Positions 38,501 through 45,432 of a stretch of DNA of 64,000 bases are shown here, one piece after another. Position numbers and translations under genes: made by a program. The notes under the pieces are model-generated. The model did no database searches. It was not told where the DNA came from and was given only the letters and a program-made list of their open reading frames with translations. Source of the stretch: Pelobates cultripes (taxonomy: Eukaryota > Chordata > Amphibia > Anura > Pelobatidae). The DNA is taken from NCBI GenBank assembly GCA_933207985.1, contig OW240921.1, positions 98,535,366 to 98,599,365 on the forward strand, in the 5' to 3' direction. How positions within the stretch are numbered: the first letter of the stretch is position 1; every line of letters begins with the position of its first letter.

Positions 38501-41500
38501 AGGAAAACAAGTATGTTTTCCTGGCACTATAGTGGTGCTTTAAGCATAATTCTTGCTACTACAAAACAGCAGAAGTTGCTGGGCATTCTATAGGGATTTG
38601 GAGAGATATAAAGGGAGGCCGTGAAATAAGTCTGGTAGAAAGGGAGAGCAGGGGTAAGGCTTATGCACATGGAAAGGCATTTGTCTTACTTACTAAATCA
38701 GAAAATGTGGAGAATTGACAAGGAAATTGCACATTATGCAAAGTAAATGGCTTAGGGAAAAAAGTTGGAGAAAAAATAAAAAAAAAGGTTGGAGTTGGAT
38801 AACGGTTAGCCTGAAATTTGCAATACTCTAGGAAATTCTACACAACCTTGATGGTAGAAGAAAAAATGCAAGATGAAGTTGAAAAGGCAACTTGAGACAA
38901 ATAGTAGTGAAAGAAAAAATATAAATATTGCTCAATTGTATATTTAAATTTACAATGAAAAAATGCTCACGAATGATGCGAGATAGTGATTTGTTGAAAG
39001 AAATAGACTGATCAGCCACAACATTGAAACCACTGACAGGTGAAGTGAAAAACTTTGATTATGTTATTACAATGGCACAATCAAGGGATGGGGTATATTA
39101 GCCAGCAAGTGAACAGTCAGTTCCTGAGTTCCATGTGTTGAGATCAGGAAAATGGGCAAGTGAAAAGATCTGAGTGACTTTGACAAGGGCCCAATAGTGA
39201 TGGCAAGTCTTCTGGAGTGTTCCCAGTATGCAGTGAATAGTAACTACCAAAAGATGTGCAAGGATGAACAACCGGTGAACCAGCATCAAGGTCATGAATG
39301 CCAAATGCTTATTGATGCGCTTGGAGAGCATGGGCTAGCCCGCCTGGTCCAATCACACAGAATAGTTACTGTAGCTCAAATTGCTGAAAAACATAATGCT
39401 GGGCATGAAAACATGGCAGAACACACAGTGCATCACAGTTTCTTGATATTGGGGCCGCGCAGCCGCAGACCGGTCAGAGTGACCATTATGACCCGTCCAC
39501 TGCCAAAAGAGCTCTGTGGACGTGCGTGTCATAACTGGACCATGGAGCAATGGAATAAGGTTGCTTGGTCTGATAAATCACGTTTGCTTTTAGATCAAGT
39601 GGGTTCCTGGGTGCGTGTGCTTGGTCTACCTGAGGAAGACACGGCAGCAGAATGCTCTACTGGAAGAAAGCAGGCCAGCAAAAGCAGTGTTATGCTCTGG
39701 GCAATGTTCTGCTGAAAACCCTTGGGTCCTGGCATTCATAAGGATGTTAGACATGTATCACCTACCTAGATATTGTTGCAGACCACATACACTACTTAAT
39801 TTCACTGGTGTTACCTGATGACAGTGACCTCTTCCAGTAGGATAATGCACTCTGCAAAAAAATGTTCATGACAAAGTGTTCAAGATAATACTTTAGTCTC
39901 TAAATTCCCCAGCTCTTAAACTGATTGAAACATAGAAACATAGAATGTGACGGCAGATAAGAACCATTCGGCCCATCTAGTCTGCCCAATTTTCTAAATA
40001 CTTTCATTAGTCCCTAGTCTTATCTTATAGTTAGGATAGCCTTATGCCTATCCCACGCATGCTTAAACTCCTTTACTGTGTTAACCTCTACCACTTCAGC
40101 TGGAAGGCTATTCCATGCATCCACTACCCTCTCAGTAAAGTAATACTTCCTGATATTATTTTTAAACCTTTGTACCTCTAATTTAAGACTATGTCCTCTT
40201 GTTGTGGTAGTTTTTCTTCTTTTAAATATAGTCTCCCCCTTTACTGTGTTGATTCCCTTTATATATTTAAATGTTTCTATCATATCCCCCCTGTCTCGTC
40301 TTTCCTCCAAGCTAAACATGTTAAGATCGTTTAACCTTTCCTGGTAAGTTTTATCCCGCAATCCATGAACCAGTTTAGTATCTGTAGGAACAACAAATGC
40401 GATCCATGGAGGCCCCACCAAGCAATTTGCAGGACTTGAAGGATCTGCTGCTAATGTCTTGGTTCCAGATACCACAGGATAAGCTCTGAGATCTTGTGGA
40501 GTCCATGCATCGACCCATCAGAGCGGTTTTGGCAGCACGAGGGGGACCTACACAATATTAGACATGTGGTTTCAATGTTGTAGCTGATCGGTGTATATTG
40601 CTTACTGAATAATCCTATAGATATACATTATTTTTTCAATTTAGAAAAAAAATCTAGATCTAAGGTTATTGGAATATTATTTTCCATAGATGTTAGCTAT
40701 TAATACATGCATGTCTGTGTAATTTGTTAAATTATTTTTGTGTTATAGATTCTCCACTCATCAAACCTCTGTCTATTGCCATATTGGAACAAATTGAATC
40801 TGGCAACATAGATTACCTCCGTGAAAAGTGGTGGGAAAACAGCTGTCCAACAAAAGGCAGTTCTGGATGGACCCCAGTTCAACCACACACCTTAGGTGGA
40901 ATCTTTCTTATACTGGGCATTGGCTTGGCTTTAGGTCTAATTGTGTCTTTGATTGAACTGATGTGCAAAGCAAAGAACAATGCAGATCTGCAGCAGGTAA
41001 GCAGCACTGTTTCTGGGCAATGTTCTGCTGGAAAACCTTGTGTCTTGGCCTTTACGCAGATGTTACTTTGACACATACCATCTATCTAGAGATGGTTACA
41101 AATCACGTACACCCCTTCATGGCATTGGTGTACCCGGATAGCAGTGGCCTCTTTCAGTAGGATAATGCACGTGGCCACACTGTAAATATTATTCAGGAAT
41201 ATGCTGGAGTGATCCAATTGAGCATCATTGGGATGTACTGGAACAATAAATCCAATCCACAAAGACCCTATCTCACAACTTGCAGGATTTAAAGGATATC
41301 CTGCTAATGTCTTAGTGCCAGATACCACAGGACATGTTCAGAAGTCTTGTGGAGTCAATGCCTAGATGCATCTGAGCTGTTTTGGCAGCACAAGAGGGAC
41401 CTATATAAAATAGGCAGGTGTTTCTAATGTTGTAGTTAATGTGTGCATATATTTTGTTGCAAGATTAAAGACATGGACTCTCCTCAGTCATGTCAATCCA

Positions 41501-42309
41501 TTCTCAGCACAGAGGTCTACACCAACAAGTAGGAGACAGGGGAAAGAAGAAGGACCCTCCTCCAGTTGCTTGTGCTTTCTGGAGGAGTATAAGAATCGAG
41601 TGGTCTATTTCAATGTCCACAAAGCCATGACAGATTTACTTTGAATTATTACATTTGCCATAGTAGAAATAAGATAAGAACATTTTTTTAAATGCTGGTC
41701 TTTTTCTCTCTGTCTTTTTTCATGTTAACATAGATTTAGTCATACTGATAACTGATTGCTAACACTCCAGGTAGCATAAACACTACAGCATACTTTAGTG
41801 GTTGTTGTGCCAGAAATGCCGTTTGGTATAGGTTTGACTTCTTACCTGGAGTCTGTTAGGTACATCTCTATACCTAGTCTTTGCCAAAAGCTCTCTTCAT
41901 TTAGCTAAGTCCATCTGTGCAGGAATCAGCTTATTGGCTAAGAGGCTCTCAGCTGGTGTGCCAGCCCTGCACTGCTTAGCTAACCATGAGCTTCCAGCTC
42001 TTCTCTGAGCAGCACCTGGCAGATCCCAGGGAACATGTCAAATCTACTAAATGGTTTGACTACTTACATGGAGAGGCATCAGGGCACTCATGACACCATT
42101 TTCACTATAGCATGCTGTAGTGGTTATGGTGGTTATAGTGTTCCTTTATTCAGCATTTAAATGTATTTTAGCTCTTTTCTGAAACGCTTACCATTTTTGA
42201 TTTCTATCTTTTTCAGAAGTCCTGTTGCTCTGCTTTCTCTGAGGAAATAAGTAAAAGGATTGGAGCAAGAAAAGAAGCCCAGGAGAATTCAGAAAAAGTT
42301 AAACCCTAA
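15015..42309 (+). CDS. Kainate-binding protein / unitary non-NMDA glutamate receptor subunit (complete, 10 coding exons)
   Basis: The joined exons (15015-15072, 19796-19827, 24758-24814, 30227-30406, 33893-34119, 35471-35568, 36520-36740, 37766-37991, 40749-40996, 42217-42309) total 1440 nt and give 479 residues in one frame. Residues 1-20 look like a signal peptide. There is no amino-terminal domain. S1 starts near 42 (KLTVTTILEQPF) and keeps the agonist motif P117, T119, R124. M1 is about 166-183, the pore loop about 205-222, M3 about 232-254, S2 about 260-410 with S285/T286 and E334, and M4 about 416-435. C346 and C399 fit the conserved S2 disulfide. N79 and N282 are N-glycosylation sequons. 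The length and missing amino-terminal domain match frog and chick kainate-binding proteins (Xenopus U1 type), which bind kainate at the plasma membrane, reported in glia or neurons. The pore loop is atypical (Leu216 at the Q/R site). The gene faces pank4 tail to tail. Confidence 0.93.
15073..19795 (+). other. Receptor intron 1
   Basis: 4.7 kb, mostly AT-rich. It contains one clear T2-like MITE (16163-16688) and a degraded T2-like end near 16835-16876 with a small palindrome around GTTATGGTG. A (CA)n tract lies near 19329-19346. Confidence 0.7.
16163..16688 (-). mobile_element. T2-like MITE, subfamily with GGGTCAGGAA end hairpin
   Basis: A 526-bp element begins TTAAAGGAACACTATAGGG and ends GACTATAGTGTCCCTTTAA. 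Each end folds on itself: GGGTCAGGAACACAAAC against TTCCTGACCCTATAGTG on the left, and a CTACATTAAGCTGTAG hairpin on the right. It is the reverse orientation of the copies at 34738 and 58855. Confidence 0.8.
19796..19827 (+). CDS. Receptor exon 2 (32-nt microexon)
   Basis: Starts after GTTTAAG and ends at the donor AAG|GTGAGA. It completes the split Gly codon and encodes GAEENQEFIHK, including the probable signal-peptidase site after Gly20 or Ala21. Phase fits both neighbours. Confidence 0.8.
20566..20698. mobile_element. hAT MITE with perfect 8-bp target duplication
   Basis: A 133-bp palindromic element starts CAGTGGTCCCCAGCCCAG and ends CTGGGTTGGAGACCACTG. It is flanked on both sides by GTCTAGAT (20558-20565 and 20699-20706). 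An 8-bp duplication and CAGTG termini are hAT hallmarks. The copy at 48572 is a sister element. Confidence 0.85.
22000..22070 (+). mobile_element. L2-like LINE 3' end
   Basis: The words GTAAAGCGCTACGGAATCTG and GGCGCTATATAAATGGC followed by an (AAT)n tail form the sense-orientation 3' end of the LINE family also present at 13678 and 32917. Confidence 0.7.
22183..22313. mobile_element. hAT-like MITE (GCACTCCAGATGTT family)
   Basis: Imperfect inverted ends GGGGTAGGAAACG and GGTTGCCTACCGCTG enclose TTGCACTCCAGATGTTATG and a TCCCATGATGC core. Elements with this core occur at 44006, 57979 and, truncated, near 62548. No clear target duplication remains at this copy. Confidence 0.55.
22321..23153. 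mobile_element. Non-autonomous DNA element with long (about 160-180 bp) terminal inverted repeats
   Basis: The left arm (GTGCGCTATGCCTTTAAATA ... GTGAAGGTGCAGTATAGTGC ... TTCACACACTTTGTG) is mirrored by the right arm (CACAAAGTGTGTGAAAATAT ... GCACTATACTGCACCTTCAC ... TATTTAAAGGCTTAGCACAC). The roughly 500-bp middle is AT-rich with no coding frame. Superfamily is uncertain because target duplications are not obvious. Confidence 0.7.
24758..24814 (+). CDS. Receptor exon 3: basic linker and start of S1
   Basis: Acceptor ATTCTAG, donor TTG|GTAAGC, 57 nt, phase 0 at both ends. It encodes DRERTKRQIPEKLTVTTIL. The last part is the conserved beginning of the ligand-binding S1 half (compare LTVTTILEEP in kainate receptors). 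RTKR before Gln38 is a furin-type R-X-K-R motif. Confidence 0.9.
25145..25495. mobile_element. Left part of a T2-like MITE, interrupted
   Basis: Begins TTAAAACAACACTTTAGTG and follows the same internal order as the 9592 element (GAGGACATCCAGCATC, CACTAGAGGCAATC, CAGTGCACCCAGACCACTTC). Similarity stops near 25495, inside the right subterminal hairpin. The missing end (GCCTGTAGTGTCCTTTTAA) appears at 29716-29734, so 4.2 kb of other DNA sits within the element. Confidence 0.6.
25496..25964. other. GC-rich insert of unknown family
   Basis: This block (for example GGCCGCGATGGCCATGGGCC) stands out from its AT-rich surroundings and contains a CAGAGCGTTG ... CAACGCTCTG inverted pair near 25710. Overlapping open frames in it have no recognisable product. 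It probably belongs to a transposon whose right end (GGCCCAGTCCAGCACTGGCC) is near 29697-29716, but I cannot show its left terminus. Confidence 0.35.
25965..26459. repeat. 60-bp satellite array, left part
   Basis: Tandem unit of 60 bp containing TCACAGCCCCTGCACTAACA, CACAAACACACTATACACAC and TCTAAACCCATATACACACA. Because 60 is divisible by 3, one frame stays open through the array and mimics a protein on the minus strand. The array continues at 28233 after a hAT-like insertion. Confidence 0.9.
26531..26582. repeat. (TA)n microsatellite
   Basis: About 50 bp of alternating T and A with one C interruption. Confidence 0.9.
26690..27130. repeat. About 31-bp minisatellite (CTCACTACAGACAAGCTCAC)
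   Basis: Imperfect tandem copies of CACTACAGACAAGCTCACTG followed by ACACACATG. Reverse-complement words (GTCAATGAGCTTG, GTGTGTGT) recur in the array at 31340-31560. Confidence 0.8.
27131..28020. repeat. CA-rich minisatellite (CAGGCAGACAGTCACACACA)
   Basis: Tandem runs of about 18-20 bp units with GGCAGACAGTC spaced by CA repeats. They are interrupted by a CR1 tail at 27499-27769. His/Thr-rich frames here are repeat artefacts. Confidence 0.85.
27499..27769 (+). mobile_element. CR1-like LINE 3' end
   Basis: Contains GAGAGGGTAGTGGATGCATG, GAATAGCCTTCCAGCTGAAG and the 3' end GTCACATTCTATGTTTC. It is the sense copy of the family found reversed at 39929-40377, where the reading frame of the RT C-terminus is open. 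The ATTCTATG-type end is characteristic of CR1 elements. Confidence 0.8.
28233..29200. repeat. 60-bp satellite array, right part
   Basis: Continuation of the 60-bp array from 25965-26459. It is regular to about 28920, then decays towards 29200 while keeping GCCCCTGCACTAACAC. Confidence 0.85.
29201..29715. other. CA-rich tail and GC-rich transposon end
   Basis: CA-rich sequence to about 29310, then unclassified DNA. An inverted pair (AAAGGGGGGCATGCTTGTCA against TCATGCCCCCTTT) lies at 29596-29641. The block ends with CCAAATTTTTGGCCCAGTCC, resembling a hAT-type terminus. Confidence 0.35.
29716..29734. mobile_element. Right end of the split T2-like MITE
   Basis: GCCTGTAGTGTCCTTTTAA matches the right end of the 9592 copy (GCCTATAGTGTCCCATTAA) and closes the element begun at 25145. 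Confidence 0.5.
30227..30406 (+). CDS. Receptor exon 4: S1 ligand-binding half
   Basis: Acceptor TTTATAG, donor AAG|GTAAAG, 180 nt, phase 0. It encodes EQPFAMMSSSEMEGFCVDLL and then GFNYTINVVKDGRYG and GNWNGMVGEIIRK. The order EGFCVDLL, DGRYG and WNGMVGE is the standard S1 signature of AMPA/kainate receptors. N79 (NYT) is a glycosylation sequon. Confidence 0.95.
30519..30879. mobile_element. Palindromic TA-flanked MITE, 361 bp
   Basis: Ends are GTGATGTCCCGAACGGTTCG and CGAACCGTTCGGGACATCAC, flanked by TA on both sides. The arms (GTTTACTCAATGATGAC, GTCAGCAGACACATTCCAGC and their complements) pair over about 150 bp around a loop of about 60 bp. A second copy in the opposite orientation is at 51929. 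TA flanks suggest a Tc1/mariner-like source, but Harbinger-like TWA insertion is not excluded. Confidence 0.8.
31340..31560. repeat. TG-rich minisatellite
   Basis: Imperfect repeats of GTCAATGAGCTTGCCTGTGT type, partly complementary to the 26690-27130 array 4 kb upstream. Confidence 0.65.
31583..32219. mobile_element. Degenerate T2-like MITE region
   Basis: Starts TTAAAGAATTAATCCAAGC with GCTGTAGTGGTTATGACC behind it, and ends GCTCGGAGTGTCCCTTTAA. The last 28 bp alone (TTAAAGGG ... CCCTTTAA) could be a minimal MITE. A GTACCATGACC/GATCATGGTAC inverted pair lies near 31930-31960. The boundaries as one element are uncertain. Confidence 0.4.
32363..32835 (+). mobile_element. T2-like MITE, subfamily with CACCCAGACC end hairpin
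   Basis: 473 bp from TTAAAGGACCACTCTAGG to CACTATAGTGGTCCTTTAA. Each terminus has its own hairpin: ACCCAGACCACTTCAGC against GAAGTGGTCTGGGT, and GCCAGGAAAACA against TGTTTTCCTGGC. The copy at 38099 is the same subfamily in the same orientation. Confidence 0.85.
32917..33645 (-). mobile_element. 5'-truncated L2/Rex-type LINE with intact RT C-terminal frame
   Basis: On the minus strand an uninterrupted frame of 163 codons (33629-33138) reads SRLDYCNPLLSGLTCSQL, then NAAARLIF, LHWLPIKYR, SLHNAAPTYL and APFLWNSLPSSVR. This is the conserved C-terminal tail of L2/CR1/Rex-group reverse transcriptase ORFs. It is followed by a 3' UTR ending TGCGGAATTTGATGGTGC and an (AAT)n tail near 32917. The copy lacks the catalytic RT part and is not functional. 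Confidence 0.85.
33893..34119 (+). CDS. Receptor exon 5: agonist motif and M1
   Basis: Acceptor TCCTTAG, donor GCAG|GTAAGA, 227 nt, phase 0 to 2. It encodes EADLVVAPLTITSAREKEIS, in which P117, T119 and R124 are the agonist-contact trio, then FTKPFLQTGISILLRK, and the first membrane segment WIGIVTAYIITCLCLFLV (166-183). Confidence 0.95.
34423..35418 (+). mobile_element. T2-like MITE interrupted by another T2-like MITE
   Basis: The left part starts TTAAAAGAACACTATAGGC with ACAATAACCGC. The right part, after the inner element, has GCACCATAACAACTAGC and GTGGTTATGGTGTC and ends near CCGTTCCTATAA. The ends are similar in inverse but decayed. Confidence 0.5.
34738..35302 (+). mobile_element. T2-like MITE, GGGTCAGGAA subfamily
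   Basis: 565 bp from TTAAAGGGACATTATAGTC to ACCCTATAGTGTTCCTTTAA. It shares its interior (GTAAACACTGTGTTTTC, CACCTCCAGTGG, GAGGAGATGCTGATTGGCC) and both end hairpins with 16163 and 58855. It carries a private 33-bp tandem duplication (GGACACCTCCAGTGGTCAC...) near 34871-34925. Confidence 0.85.
35471..35568 (+). CDS. Receptor exon 6: M1-M2 linker and first half of pore loop
   Basis: Acceptor TTTTGTAG, donor CAAG|GTAAGA, 98 nt, phase 2 to 1. It encodes LSPCEWADTSSEQNQFTF and LNSLWFGIGAFTLQ. NSLWFGIGAF matches the receptor pore-loop consensus, but the next positions are Thr-Leu-Gln where AMPA/kainate subunits have Met-Gln/Arg-Gln. Confidence 0.93.
35569..36519 (+). other. Receptor intron 6; nothing recognised
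   Basis: About 950 bp of AT-rich unique-looking sequence. No transposon border or conserved element is visible. Confidence 0.6.
36520..36740 (+). CDS. Receptor exon 7: rest of pore loop, M3, start of S2
   Basis: Acceptor CACTACAG, 221 nt, phase 1 to 0. It encodes GAQPHPKAVSARIIAVIWWV, then FSITLLAAYIASFAAFL (M3) and LEFGTINSSSTFQFFK. AAYIASFAAF replaces the usual SSYTANLAAF gate. S285/T286 fit the agonist-binding S/T of S2. The donor AAG|GTCTAT is weak. A second GT 6 nt on (36747) would add Val-Tyr. Confidence 0.93.
36741..37765 (+). other. Receptor intron 7; T2-like remnant near 37300
   Basis: GAAGGAACACTCAAAGCCC near 37302 looks like a decayed T2-like left end, with no matching right end found. 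The rest is AT-rich. Confidence 0.45.
37766..37991 (+). CDS. Receptor exon 8: S2 ligand-binding half
   Basis: Acceptor CCGTTACAG, donor CTGG|GTATGT, 226 nt, phase 0 to 1. It encodes NSKNPTYQMIYEQMEKKK, VKSFSEGVRRVRESNYAFLG with E334 (agonist amino-group contact), C346 of the S2 disulfide, and VISGRGYGIAATL, the conserved GYGIA segment. Confidence 0.95.
38099..38543 (+). mobile_element. T2-like MITE, CACCCAGACC subfamily
   Basis: 445 bp. The left end is mutated to TTGAAGGACCACTATAGGC and the right end is CACTATAGTGGTGCTTTAA. It shares the interior GACAGTCGCTAGAGG, CACAGTGAGAAGACGC and the CCAGGAAAACA/TGTTTTCCTGG hairpin with the 32363 copy. Confidence 0.82.
39006..40593 (+). pseudogene. Tc1-like transposon relic
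   Basis: Termini GACTGATCAGCCACAACATT and GTTGTAGCTGATCGGTG are inverted, with TA on each side. The frame at 39197-39715 retains SRRPVRVTIM, WTMEQWNKVAWSDKSRLLLD and SSVMLWAMFC, all typical of Tc1 transposases. The catalytic region is broken by frame changes, and 449 bp of CR1 sits in the 3' third. No activity is possible. Confidence 0.9.
39929..40377 (-). mobile_element. CR1-like LINE tail inserted in the Tc1 relic
   Basis: Read on the minus strand it encodes YQERLNDLNMFSLEERRDRG, then EVQRFKNNIRKYYFTERVVD and AWNSLPAEVVEVNTVKEF, the C-terminus of CR1 reverse transcriptases. It ends GTCACATTCTATGTTTC. Tc1 sequence continues on both sides (CTTAAACTGATTG before, ATCTGTAGGAACAACAAAT after), so the LINE came later. 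5'-truncated. Confidence 0.88.
40749..40996 (+). CDS. Receptor exon 9: end of S2 and M4
   Basis: Acceptor GTTATAG, donor CAG|GTAAGC, 248 nt, phase 1 to 0. It encodes SPLIKPLSIAILEQIESGNI, then YLREKWWENSC with C399 of the S2 disulfide, and GGIFLILGIGLALGLIVSLI (M4, 416-435). The intron base at +3 onward already resembles Tc1 sequence. Confidence 0.95.
40999..41447 (+). mobile_element. 5'-truncated Tc1 relic joined to the exon 9 donor
   Basis: TCTGGGCAATGTTCTGCTG, GCCAGATACCACAGGACATG and GTTTTGGCAGCACAAGAGGG match the 3' half of the Tc1 relic at 39006. The right end reads TTCTAATGTTGTAGTTAATG. Similarity begins at AAGCAG, inside the GTAAGCAG donor of exon 9. Confidence 0.8.
41755..42149. mobile_element. 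Degenerate T2-like MITE
   Basis: Left end GCTAACACTCCAGGTAGC with CATAAACACTACAGCATAC; right end GCATGCTGTAGTGG and GGTTATAGTGTTCCTTTATT. The TTAA borders are mutated. Confidence 0.6.
42217..42309 (+). CDS. Receptor exon 10: cytoplasmic tail and stop
   Basis: Acceptor CTTTTTCAG. It encodes KSCCSAFSEEISKRIGARKE, then AQENSEKVKP and TAA at 42307-42309. The tail is short and Lys/Glu-rich. It begins with a Cys pair that could be palmitoylated, which is inference only. Confidence 0.9.
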   Translation, partial: KSCCSAFSEEISKRIGARKEAQENSEKVKP

Positions 42310-42761
42310 GCAGCTTTCATGTGGATAACCCCCCCTACACACACTTAAACATTTTCAGCTGCAGCTTACATTTTATGCTTGCATGTACGAGAGTATTGTT
42401 CTTTTAAGATGAACGGTACATAAATGTTACTGTGCTATTCTTTGCAAGTAGTTTGTATAATTGGAGGATGCAGAAAAAAAATAAGATTTTAACATTTTGC
42501 CCTATGCAGGGACTCGTTTAGTAGCATATAACAAAAAATTCTCTGCGCCAGCTCACAATCACTGCCATTATATACATAATCGTGTTACCTAGTTCTCTTG
42601 TAAAATAGTAACCAACTATGTGTTATGATCTAAAAAGTCCTGGGGAAATATTGAAAGCGCCAATTTAATTTTCAGAACATCAGATGCATCACATAAGATC
42701 TTAATAGTCCTTTAAGGATTTAATTAGACCAACTTGCTAAAAAGAAATGAATTTGCTATTC

Positions 42762-42767
42762 AATAAA
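42762..42767 (+). terminator. Candidate poly(A) signal of the receptor gene
   Basis: The first canonical AATAAA after the stop codon on the + strand. An alternative is at 43707. Chosen by position only. Confidence 0.3.
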
Positions 42768-42926
42768 CTCCCTTTGTAGGGCATTGAAATCTGAGTTGCA
42801 AAATGAAGTATTGAAAATCCAAGCAATGACAATGGCTTAACTTGTAGAATGTTTTCAAATTAGCTATTTTTGCCTACATTTTGGAATTAGGATTTTAAGT
42901 CACTGATTTGGTGTAAATACACCTTT

Positions 42927-43006
42927 TTAACCCCTTGAGGACACATGACATGTGTGGCATGTCATGATTCCCTTTTATTCCAGAAGTTTGGTCCTTAAGG
43001 GGTTAA
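42927..43006. mobile_element. 80-bp TTAA-bounded palindromic MITE
   Basis: TTAACCCCTTGAGGACACAT at the left and GTCCTTAAGGGGTTAA at the right form inverted ends, with TTAA at both borders. It is probably a minimal MITE. A related ending (GGTCCTTAAGTGGTTAA) is at 13964. Confidence 0.6.
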
Positions 43007-44005
43007 ACTTTTTATTCTCTGGTATAGCGTACACCATTATTCTCGTACCTATATAATGGCAAACCAGCTTGAGTTAGGACTTTAAATACCATATGGGTGC
43101 CCAATGAGTAATGTATACATCAATACTAGAAGCTCAGGATCAAAAAAAAAAATGAGTAGATAGTTGTAATAGTGTTTATAGAAATACAGTTTGCATTGTA
43201 GAGAGATAGTGATTTACTACATTGAAGTGAATTAAGTAAAATGCGGTGCAAGTACATGACTTGTCTGTAAAACAAATATCAACTTTACTGAAATGATTCC
43301 AGAGTAAATCATATCATATTACACATCAGAGTTTTAAACCCTTTGTTAAATGCATGTTTTTCTATTATCAAATAATATGTATGATGATTTACTATGTGTG
43401 TAATAGAGAATCTGCCCGCTTGTTAAATTAGTATTTCTAGATCTCCTTTAAACAATTAACAGTGTTAATGATCCTCGTTGAAAGTTTACAGAAATGCTTT
43501 GTATAACATTTGCATAGGTTGTCATTCGAGCCTGTTGATGCGAAAATGTGCCAAGTTATAGGATGAACTTGGAATTAATCTACACAAAAATACATTATTT
43601 GAACCACAAAGTAAAATGTTACTGAGTGTATGTTAAAACCAAGATAGCATTCGGTATTAACCGAAGTAACTATGAAGAAAGATGAGTAGGTGAAGCTGCA
43701 CCTTTAAATAAAGTTGTAAAGACAAGTCCTATTTCATGCAATAATAGAATGTGAAGATTTGGAAGTATAGTGAATACACATCTTACAGGGTTTTTCACTA
43801 AACTCAGATTTGGCTAAATTGAAGATAGCCAACTGGTATATGTCTGAGCAATTCAGAGGATAATTACTAAACTCTGCAATTTACCACACTGCCTCCAAAT
43901 TGATCTGGATGAGTTTTAACTGAGAAACCATTTGAACAAAAATCCAGCATATTCAACCAATCAATTTCCAAGTCTTATCCTCTTAGAGAAGAGTATTGTC
44001 TTAAA

Positions 44006-44150
44006 CAGGGGTGCCCAAAAGGAAGATCCCCAGATGTTGTAGCACAACTCCCATGATGCTTTGCATGCCTTTAGAATTCTTTTGAATGACAAAGCATCAT
44101 GGTAGCTGGAGTTCTACAACATCTGGGGATCTATCTTTTGGGTACCACTG
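44006..44150. mobile_element. hAT-like MITE
   Basis: CAGGGGTGCCCAAAAGGAAG ... TCCCATGATGCTTTGC ... CAAAGCATCATGG ... TCTTTTGGGTACCACTG form a 145-bp palindrome. Flanks GTCTTAAA and CTCTAAAA agree at 6 of 8 positions, consistent with a decayed 8-bp duplication. Confidence 0.65.
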
Positions 44151-45432
44151 CTCTAAAAAGAAAGATAAAATACCCACAGTAGCTTTAAAAAAAAAGTTAA
44201 ACAAATGCAAGCACTGTAAGATCATTTTAAACCAGTTGAATTTGATTGCTAATAAATTAGGTATGGTTCAAATACCATACTTTGGATCAATGCAGCCAGC
44301 CACAGATTTGTTCCGAGCCAGGTGAACACATTCACTCCATCTCCCCAAATTAACTCATGAGTTCAGCTTACTAAATATCAGAATTTAAATTTTTGCTAAA
44401 TCTGGCAAGTCCCAGAGAATTTAGCAAATCTGGGATGTATTCTGTTAATAATCCTGTAGGTGTTTTGTGCATAAACCACGAATTGAGGTTAAACAGAAAA
44501 TCAAACTGTTAAAACTGGACTATAATTGCTGAGTTCTAAAAACAAATTGGGATTTATTTTTCAGCTTTGACCTAAGCCTTTCAATTCTGTTTTCATGTCA
44601 CCACATTTAACTACTTAGTGAATAAACACCCCAGTTTTAAGACCTTACTTTTTAAACACGGGTGCATTTAATGATTCACTGTTTTCATTCATTGGGTGTA
44701 CATTACTAAAATAAATTTGACATCGAAGTAAGCTACATGTATTAAAATGTGTAATGATTCTGAATGTGTTGCAAAGTGTTTAAGCTTCATTTGGCATATT
44801 GTTCTCTTAGAGAACTGTGTTGTTTTATTGTAATACGAACAATCATTGTGAGTAACTAAAGCTCATGAATTCACTGCCAAAACAAGAGATACTTTTTTTA
44901 AAGTAGTACTAATGTCCTAAATAATTATTTGTTGATGTGCAACTACTAAGCTACATAATAAACACATAATAAACATTTTTAGTGACAAATGTATTTTCTC
45001 ATTTGTGCCATAAAACTTTTTTTTTTTAAATTTTAATTCTAAATGAAAACCGTGACTTCCCTGGAAATGAAACAATTGAATAAAACATTTAAAATCATCT
45101 GTAAGATGTGCTAAACTCTTTTCCTAGTGATGCTCGGTTTTCTTTTGAATTCCTTTTTTTTCGGTTCACAAAGGTGTTACTCCCAAAGAAAAAAAAAAAA
45201 ATGTAAAAAAAAAAAAAAAGTGCAAGAATTTGTGTTTTCATATTGCCAAATTTGTCTGCCGCGTGGATTTCCTGAAACAGATTTTTATTTTGTTTACACT
45301 TTAAACAAATTACAAAATGTATTTTTCTGGGAAATATTTGATTCGTACTCATTGGTCTTATTTTGTAAATTTCAATCAATGGTAGAATAATCAGGAGAAA
45401 AGGGGCAAAAAAAGTCAAAAAGTGTCAGAAAG

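Larger units (their letters stand above)
37992..40748 (+). other. Receptor intron 8
   Basis: 2.76 kb with a T2-like MITE (38099-38543) and a Tc1 relic (39006-40593) that contains a reversed CR1 tail. The remainder is unremarkable. Confidence 0.75.
40997..42216 (+). other. Receptor intron 9
   Basis: 1.2 kb. It starts directly with half a Tc1 relic (40999-41447), then unremarkable DNA, then a degraded T2-like MITE (41755-42149). Confidence 0.75.
42310..45432. other. Receptor 3' UTR and flank
   Basis: No further coding frame. AATAAA signals on the + strand occur at 42762-42767 (453 nt past the stop) and 43707-43712; I cannot tell which is used. An 80-bp MITE (42927-43006) and a hAT-like MITE (44006-44150) lie here. 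Long A runs occur near 45188-45220. Confidence 0.55.

Noticed and set aside
40020..40475. 151-codon minus-strand frame as a host gene
   Set aside because: It is a CR1 RT C-terminus extended by chance into flanking Tc1 sequence.
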